Shown piece by piece: positions 59,673-64,000 of a stretch of DNA of 64,000 nt. The stretch covers positions 496,001 to 560,000 of the forward strand of contig NZ_JAIMCA010000004.1 in assembly GCF_025499465.1 (NCBI RefSeq), in the 5' to 3' direction. The notes beneath the pieces are model-generated. The model was given only the letters and a program-made list of their open reading frames with translations. It made no database searches and was not told where the DNA came from. The position numbers were made by a program, and so were the translations under genes. Position 1 is the first letter of the stretch, and every line of letters starts with the position of its first letter. This DNA comes from Allobosea sp. BH3. GTDB lineage: Bacteria > Pseudomonadota > Alphaproteobacteria > Rhizobiales > Beijerinckiaceae.

Positions 59673-60101
59673 TCAGGCTGGCGGCGCGAAGACGAAGGGT
59701 GTGACGGCGACGATCAGCGCGAACTGCGTGGCATTGTAGGCCATGGCGCGCCAGTGCAGCGCGTGCAATCGGCGGATCGCCTGTCCGTCACCGGCATCTC
59801 GCGCACTGAGTTCGGCATCCATGTTCCGAAGGATCCACTGCCGCATCGCGATCGCCATACCGCCGATCAAGGCAGGGCCGGCGGCGAAGATCGGGCGGTC
59901 GGCTACCACGAGAGCGATGGCTCCGATGAAGGAGCCGATGCAGATCAGCCGGAAATGAACGCTGAACAGGCCTCGCAACAGCCAGGTCACGATGGGATCT
60001 TCGAATTTAGCCAGAAGGAAGGTCGGCGAGGCGATCAGGAAATACAGGGTCGGAAGCAGAATAGCGACGATGGCAGCCACGGCATAAGCATCGTTGGACA
60101 T
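59673..60101 (-). CDS. Four-helix membrane protein of unknown function
   Basis: 142 residues, start at 60101 (MSNDAYAVAAIVAILLPTLY). Four hydrophobic segments: 7-26, 40-66 (a long one, FSVHFRLICIGSFIGAIALVV), 76-93 and 123-140. Histidines lie near the membrane borders (SVHFRL, LHALHWRAM). No recognised family from memory. It is convergent with the histidine kinase (5-bp gap), with repeats upstream. The ATG is preceded by CTGTGCC, a poor ribosome binding site. Confidence 0.65.
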   Translation of the reverse strand: MSNDAYAVAAIVAILLPTLYFLIASPTFLLAKFEDPIVTWLLRGLFSVHFRLICIGSFIGAIALVVADRPIFAAGPALIGGMAIAMRQWILRNMDAELSARDAGDGQAIRRLHALHWRAMAYNATQFALIVAVTPFVFAPPA

Positions 60102-60227
60102 GGCACAGTCCTCGCGCACGAATGGCTGTGCGGACAGTATGGGGGGCCGGCGCGGGCGGCAATAAAACATAGGTAGCGGGTGGGCCGGCTGCCGGCGGGG
60201 GCCAAACCAGAAGGCGCAGGCAGCGCG

Positions 60228-60372
60228 GGGAACCCCTCCCCCGGATGGGAGAGGGGCAGGGGTGAGGGACCGCCGCTGATCGAAAAGTCGCAACGAAGCC
60301 GCCTCGCCTTCGGCTGAAACGGCAGGCCCTCATCTGGCGCTCCGCACCACCTTCTCCCGTCCGGGAGAAGGG
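60228..60372. repeat. Imperfect palindromic repeat, family F
   Basis: CCCCTCCCCCGGATGGGAGA at the left and TTCTCCCGTCCGGGAGAAGG at the right are each short hairpins (CTCCC...GGGAG type) enclosing about 90 bp. Similar CTCTCCC/GGGAGAG elements are frequent in high-G+C alphaproteobacterial intergenic DNA. One copy in this window. Confidence 0.5.
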
Positions 60373-60600
60373 ATAAGCGCCGCAGTTCCCAAGCACCACC
60401 CGCACCGAAAGCCCCGTCCAGGCTAAGCCTGCGGGGTTCTCGCACTTTCACATCCAAGGGGATGCGCGGGGTCCGGGCGGCGCACGGCTTTTGCCGCGTG
60501 CCGAATGTCGATGTCGAATGTCGAAGTCGATGCGGCGCCTGCCGGCACCGCCCGAACCCCGCGCGCGGTTCTCTCGTGGGTCCGCCCGCCTTAGGCACGA

Positions 60601-60728
60601 CCGGGCCTGCCTGTTCGGCCCGGCGGCGAGAAGACCCTTCCGAGCCCCGCCACCAGCGACGAGAACCCGGAACACCGCATCCCGCCCGGCCGCACGACGC
60701 CTCGCGAAGCCCCCTTGGTCGGGCGGGA
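60601..60728. other. Cluster of perfect GC-rich hairpins
   Basis: CCGGGCC (60601-60607) pairs with GGCCCGG (60617-60623) over a 9-nt loop; TCCCGCCCG (60680-60688) pairs with CGGGCGGGA (60720-60728). A further weaker GAACC...GGTTC dyad is at about 60554-60571. The grouping suggests a folded RNA or a repeat; no known RNA family (RNase P, tmRNA, 6S, SRP) motif was found. Confidence 0.4.
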
Positions 60729-60775
60729 CGGGGGGAGGATAGGTGCAGGTGGATGGGGCGGGGATAAATTGGGGG
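60721..60775 (+). other. G-run tract with quadruplex potential
   Basis: Runs of 3 or more G occur at 60721, 60725, 60730, 60755, 60760 and 60771, the last three with loops of 1 and 7 nt. The plus strand could fold into a G-quadruplex. It sits about 95 bp downstream of the stop of the diguanylate cyclase gene (minus strand). Confidence 0.35.
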
Positions 60776-60869
60776 TTGGCGAGGGCAGGCCGGACGAACG
60801 GCAGCTATGGGTCGAAAGCTTACGTTTGCTAGATTCGGCTGCGCTCACTTGCTCGTCGGTGCGCGCTGA

Positions 60870-62045
60870 TCAGGCGGCTTGTTTCCGTGCTGCGGACGCC
60901 GGGTCACGCGCATCGCCGTCCCGATAGACTGCTACACGGTCACGGCCCTCATGCTTGGCACGATAGAGTGCGACATCCGCCCGGGCGAACACCTCCTTCA
61001 GCGCTTCACCCGCCTCATAGGCCGCCACGCCGAAGCTCGCGCTCAATCGATAGTCTCGCGGAACAAGCGGGTGGCCGGCAGCGGAGAATCGCGCGCGGAC
61101 CGCGTCAGCAAGCTCGGCAGCCGCCGAGGCGCCGATTCCCGGCAACAGCAGTGCGAATTCCTCACCGCCGATGCGGGCAGCATGCACTGCAGGTTGTTCG
61201 AGCAACCTCGCAAATGCGCAGATGATCTCGTCACCTGCAGAATGGCCATATCGATCGTTCACATCCTTGAAGTGATCGATATCGCAAAGGATCAGCGAAC
61301 CGCCGCGCGATCGATTGGTCTGGATCAGCTCATCGAGCGCGCGGCGGTTGAGCAGCGCTGTCAGACTGTCCCGCTCAGATCGTGTTCGATAATTTTCGAT
61401 GACTGCGCCGATGATCTTGCCCAGAAGCAGGAACACCGCGGTCGGTGTGGCTAGTGCCGTAAAGCGCATCAACCCCTTTTCCAACGCCGAATCTCTGACG
61501 CTGAGATACGGGGCGCCGCCCTCGAACAGGAGCGGGAAGAGAGGCACGCGCATGAAGAACACGCCCGCTATGCCGGTTAGCGTTAGCATGAGGCCCATGC
61601 CTAAAATGCCGCGCTCCCGCGCCCGCAAGAGCCTGAGGATGCTGTCTGTCACCGCCAGTCCGCAAGCGAGCTGGAACGGCAAGGTTTGGTAGACAAAGGG
61701 AGCCTGGGTAAACAACAAAACAAGGGCGAGGCCGACCAAGCCGACCACCGTCGCGAGCAGCCACGATTGCGGCCGCCGCTCGCCGGTTACGATGCCGACT
61801 GACCGTCCGACGCAGAGATAGGCGGCTGGCACGAGGACTGTGGCGGCAAGCAGTTCGAAGAAAGAGCCGTTCGAAAGGCTGATGATTAGCACCTCGACGC
61901 TGCCACACAGCAGCGCCACAGCCAGCCAGGCGAGAGATGATTGCCTGCGCATGCCGAAATAGATGGCGATACAGAGGAGGCCGAGAAACGCGAGGACGCA
62001 GGCCTGCACGAAACTCAAGCTAACCATCGAGTTCATTGAAGCCAT
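60870..62045 (-). CDS. Membrane-anchored diguanylate cyclase (GGDEF)
   Basis: 391 residues. About six N-terminal transmembrane helices (residues 8-225) form a sensor-like module, then a GGDEF domain: RDSLTALLNRRALDELI, LILCDIDHFKDVNDRYGHSAGDE (in parts), and the active site RIGGEEFALLLPG. The GGEEF form is catalytically competent and makes cyclic di-GMP from GTP. The RxxD inhibitory site five residues before the motif is absent (EQPAVHAARIGGEEF), so product inhibition is likely lost. Monocistronic. Confidence 0.92.
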   Translation of the reverse strand: MASMNSMVSLSFVQACVLAFLGLLCIAIYFGMRRQSSLAWLAVALLCGSVEVLIISLSNGSFFELLAATVLVPAAYLCVGRSVGIVTGERRPQSWLLATVVGLVGLALVLLFTQAPFVYQTLPFQLACGLAVTDSILRLLRARERGILGMGLMLTLTGIAGVFFMRVPLFPLLFEGGAPYLSVRDSALEKGLMRFTALATPTAVFLLLGKIIGAVIENYRTRSERDSLTALLNRRALDELIQTNRSRGGSLILCDIDHFKDVNDRYGHSAGDEIICAFARLLEQPAVHAARIGGEEFALLLPGIGASAAAELADAVRARFSAAGHPLVPRDYRLSASFGVAAYEAGEALKEVFARADVALYRAKHEGRDRVAVYRDGDARDPASAARKQAA

Positions 62046-62247
62046 GCTCCGATCACAGAGGCTCGGATCGCATCATCAGGAAAAATTTCAGTAAACGGAC
62101 AGCGATTTTCGGCTCTTTCTCCGCCTGATTGGCCTTTTAAATCGGCGATTAGGCGCCAATTCCGGTCGCGATGCGGGCAGGCCGGCAATGTGCGCAATGG
62201 CCGATTGGCGACGCAATTTCAGACGCCGCCGCCCGGTCCCGCAATCG

Positions 62248-62607
62248 TCAGAACAACCGCCCGCCGGCCGGCACCTCATGCCCCGGTCCGATCAGCACCA
62301 CCTCGCCATCGGCATCGGGGATGCCGAGCGTCAGCACCTCGGACATGAACCGGCCGATCTGTCGCGGCGGGAAATTCACCACGGCGAGAACCTGACGGCC
62401 CGGGAGATCCTCGGGCCGGTAGTGCTTCGTGATCTGCGCCGAGGATTTCTTGCGACCGATGCTGCCGCCGAAATCGATGACGAGCTTGATCGAAGGCTTG
62501 CGCGCCTCCGGATAGGGCTCGGCTTCGACGATCGTGCCGACACGGATGTCGACCTTGAGGAAATCGTCGAAGCCGATCTGCGCGGCGGGTTCGGCAGAGG
62601 AGCTCAA
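62248..62607 (-). CDS. csaA: tRNA-binding protein CsaA
   Basis: 119 residues with a single OB-fold tRNA-binding domain: [20 protein letters not shown] at the start, [29 protein letters not shown] (in parts), and the C-terminal [19 protein letters not shown]. CsaA dimers bind tRNA and have chaperone-like activity. The start is taken at TTG 62607, overlapping the chemoreceptor stop as TTGA, which gives LSSSAEP; TTG 62619 four codons earlier is also possible. Cytoplasmic. Confidence 0.9.
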   Translation of the reverse strand: MSSSAEPAAQIGFDDFLKVDIRVGTIVEAEPYPEARKPSIKLVIDFGGSIGRKKSSAQITKHYRPEDLPGRQVLAVVNFPPRQIGRFMSEVLTLGIPDADGEVVLIGPGHEVPAGGRLF

Positions 62608-64000
62608 AACTCCGACCAACCCCTGTCATGGCTCACGGCGTCGAGCTTCGGCGCTGCCGAGCCGCCGACATAGGCCCTGGCGCGAGGCGCTGCGGCGCGC
62701 GGAGCGGCGACCGGAGCCACGGCGGCCTGCATGGTTCTGGCCATGGCCTTGAGGCCGCCGATATCGCCGCCGACCTGGAAGCGGGCGACCAGCGCGGAGA
62801 GCCTGTCGGCCTCCTGCGAGAGCGAATGCGCCGCGGCAGTCGATTCCTCGGCCATCGCTGCGTTCTGCTGCGTCGCCTGGTCCATCTCGCCGACAGCCGA
62901 GTTGACCTCCTGCAGGCCCGAAGCCTGCTCCTGCGCCGCGCCGGCGATCTCGGCGACGAGTCCGGTCACGCGGTTGATCTCGGAGGCCATGCGCTGCAGC
63001 GCTCCGCCCGTCTGTCCGACCAGCGACACGCCCTTCTCCACCTCGATCGTCGAGACGTCGATCAGCGTCTTGATCTCCTTGGCCGCGGAGGCCGAGCGCT
63101 GCGCCAGCGCCCGCACTTCGGAGGCCACCACCGCGAAGCCCTTGCCGGCATCGCCCGCGCGCGCCGCCTCGACCGAGGCATTCAGCGCCAGCAGGTTCGT
63201 CTGGAAGGCGATTTCGTCGATCACACCGACGATCTGCGAGATCTCCTGCGACGACTTCTCGATGCCGCCCATTGCTGTCACCGCGTCGCGCACGATGCTC
63301 GTCGACTGCTCGGCCTCGGTCTTGACCTGATCGGTCGCCTGATTGGCGAGGCGGGCGCTCTCGGCAGTCTGGCGCACCGTGGCCGTCAGTTCGTCGAGCG
63401 CAGTGGCGGTCTCCTCGACCGAGGAAGCCTGCTGCTCGGTGCGGCTCGCGAGGTCGTCGGCCGCCTGGCTGATCTCGGTCGAACCCGCCTTCATGCTCTC
63501 GGTATTGGTCGCGATCTGGCGCATCGCATCCTGGAGCTTGGCGATGGCGCCGTTGAAATCGTCCTTCAGCTTCACGTATTCGGCCGAGAAGGCTTCCTCG
63601 ATCCGGTATGTCAGGTCGCCCTCGGAGAGATGCTCCAGGCCCCGGCCTAGCGCCTGCACCACGCCGGCCTGAAGACGGGCCTGCTCGCCGCGCTCAGCCT
63701 CGTTGCGGCGGCGCTCGCCTTCGGCGGCCGTGCGGTGGCCGGCGGCCTCCTCCTCGACGCGCACCTTGTCGGCCTCCATCGTCTCCTTGGCCAGGGCCGC
63801 GTCGCGGAAGACGACCAGCGCCCGCGCCATCGAGCCGACCTCGTCGGGCCGCTCCTGATGCGCGATCTGCGTGTCGAGATGCCCCTCCGCCAAGCGGTCC
63901 ATCGAACCCCGCAGCGACTGCAGCATCCCCGTCGCGCGGCGGCTCAGGAACACCACCAGGCCCAGCATGACCAGGCCGAGCGGAACAAGGACCTTGGCGA
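62604..64000 (-). CDS. Methyl-accepting chemotaxis protein, C-terminal part (cut by window edge)
   Basis: The frame runs to the right edge without a stop. Visible are the end of a transmembrane helix ([16 protein letters not shown]), a HAMP domain ([26 protein letters not shown], in parts), a second HAMP-like linker, and the full signalling domain with tip [27 protein letters not shown] (in parts). The C-terminus ends GWSEF after an Ala/Pro-rich linker, which matches the xWxxF pentapeptide that tethers CheR or CheB. The stop overlaps the csaA start. The N-terminal sensing domain lies beyond the window. Confidence 0.92.
   Translation of the reverse strand, partial: AKVLVPLGLVMLGLVVFLSRRATGMLQSLRGSMDRLAEGHLDTQIAHQERPDEVGSMARALVVFRDAALAKETMEADKVRVEEEAAGHRTAAEGERRRNEAERGEQARLQAGVVQALGRGLEHLSEGDLTYRIEEAFSAEYVKLKDDFNGAIAKLQDAMRQIATNTESMKAGSTEISQAADDLASRTEQQASSVEETATALDELTATVRQTAESARLANQATDQVKTEAEQSTSIVRDAVTAMGGIEKSSQEISQIVGVIDEIAFQTNLLALNASVEAARAGDAGKGFAVVASEVRALAQRSASAAKEIKTLIDVSTIEVEKGVSLVGQTGGALQRMASEINRVTGLVAEIAGAAQEQASGLQEVNSAVGEMDQATQQNAAMAEESTAAAHSLSQEADRLSALVARFQVGGDIGGLKAMARTMQAAVAPVAAPRAAAPRARAYVGGSAAPKLDAVSHDRGWSEF

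Larger units (their letters stand above)
60102..60869. other. Gene-poor stretch with repeats and stable hairpins
   Basis: 768 bp without a convincing gene on either strand. It contains an imperfect palindrome (60228-60372), a short ATGTCGA microrepeat (60503-60532), a cluster of GC-rich hairpins (60601-60728) and a G-run tract (60721-60775). Frames that cross it are short, overlapping and of Arg/Gly/Pro bias typical of non-coding high-G+C DNA. A structured RNA or a repetitive element is possible; neither is recognised. Confidence 0.5.

Noticed and set aside
60462-60848. Overlapping short frames on both strands in the gene-poor stretch
   Set aside because: Arg/Pro/Gly-rich translations crossing perfect hairpins, no ribosome binding site and no domain; more likely non-coding.
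1-64000. CRISPR arrays, insertion sequences, integrases, tRNA and rRNA genes
   Set aside because: Looked for regularly spaced repeats, transposase motifs, tRNA cloverleaf landmarks and conserved rRNA segments; none was convincing. Repeats found are palindromic intergenic elements only.

Overview
The window looks like a chromosomal segment of a high-G+C alphaproteobacterium, probably a Hyphomicrobiales (Rhizobiales) member close to Bosea. The evidence is coding density with strong G/C third positions, an Omp25-type outer membrane protein, LysE, TRAP and EamA transporters, a MarR / response regulator / histidine kinase block beside ilvE that resembles PetP-PetR loci, and several families of dispersed palindromic intergenic repeats. 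The genus is an inference. No rRNA, tRNA, CRISPR array, insertion sequence or prophage was seen.

Layout. 1-83 is the N-terminal end of ffh, running off the left edge. 394-5016 holds secreted or envelope proteins (a CAP-domain lipoprotein, a GyrI-like domain behind a Pro/Gln-rich linker), a LysE exporter, a methyltransferase and a metallo-beta-lactamase-fold hydrolase. 5156-7323 is dapF-mtaB. 7447-14184 is a minus-strand run: sulfite-oxidase-like enzyme, acyl-CoA ligase, an EF-G paralogue, thioesterase and SDR. 14375-18069 is rplS, then leuC and leuD with a small membrane protein and a zincin peptidase between them. 18153-25430 (minus) holds a DUF1501/DUF1800 pair, a PYROXD2-like flavoprotein, a Dda/RecD-like helicase and a chemoreceptor. 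26791-27570 is a lone, lower-G+C TylF-type methyltransferase. 27639-34956 is a catabolic unit: a fused HyuA-HyuB/5-oxoprolinase-type enzyme divergent from a TRAP transporter followed by a winged-helix regulator. 35118-41930 has an ArsR-AHSA1 pair, EamA permease, iron alcohol dehydrogenase, PPOX protein, RNase T2, rlmJ and a GST. 42121-49520 has the Omp25-like protein, a WaaE-like glycosyltransferase, and lgt-(MidA/NDUFAF7 homologue)-pgeF. 49787-55566 has an NADPH oxidoreductase and uvrC-pgsA-moaD-moaE-DUF1176. 55777-60101 has ilvE divergent from the MarR-RR-HK block. After a roughly 770-bp gene-poor stretch come a diguanylate cyclase, csaA and a second chemoreceptor cut by the right edge.

Most notable observations: (1) a dispersed palindromic repeat inserted in frame in uvrC, adding about 40 residues; (2) an EF-G paralogue that has lost the catalytic histidine of the DTPGH motif and whose Shine-Dalgarno sequence is buried in a perfect 10-bp hairpin; (3) divergent promoters with overlapping -35 boxes and an operator-like palindrome at the oxoprolinase/TRAP locus, plus a 21-codon leader ORF coupled by ATGA to the first TRAP gene; (4) a secreted GyrI-like domain protein; (5) a structured, G-rich gene desert at 60102-60869. 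All functions come from reading motifs; no database search was possible.
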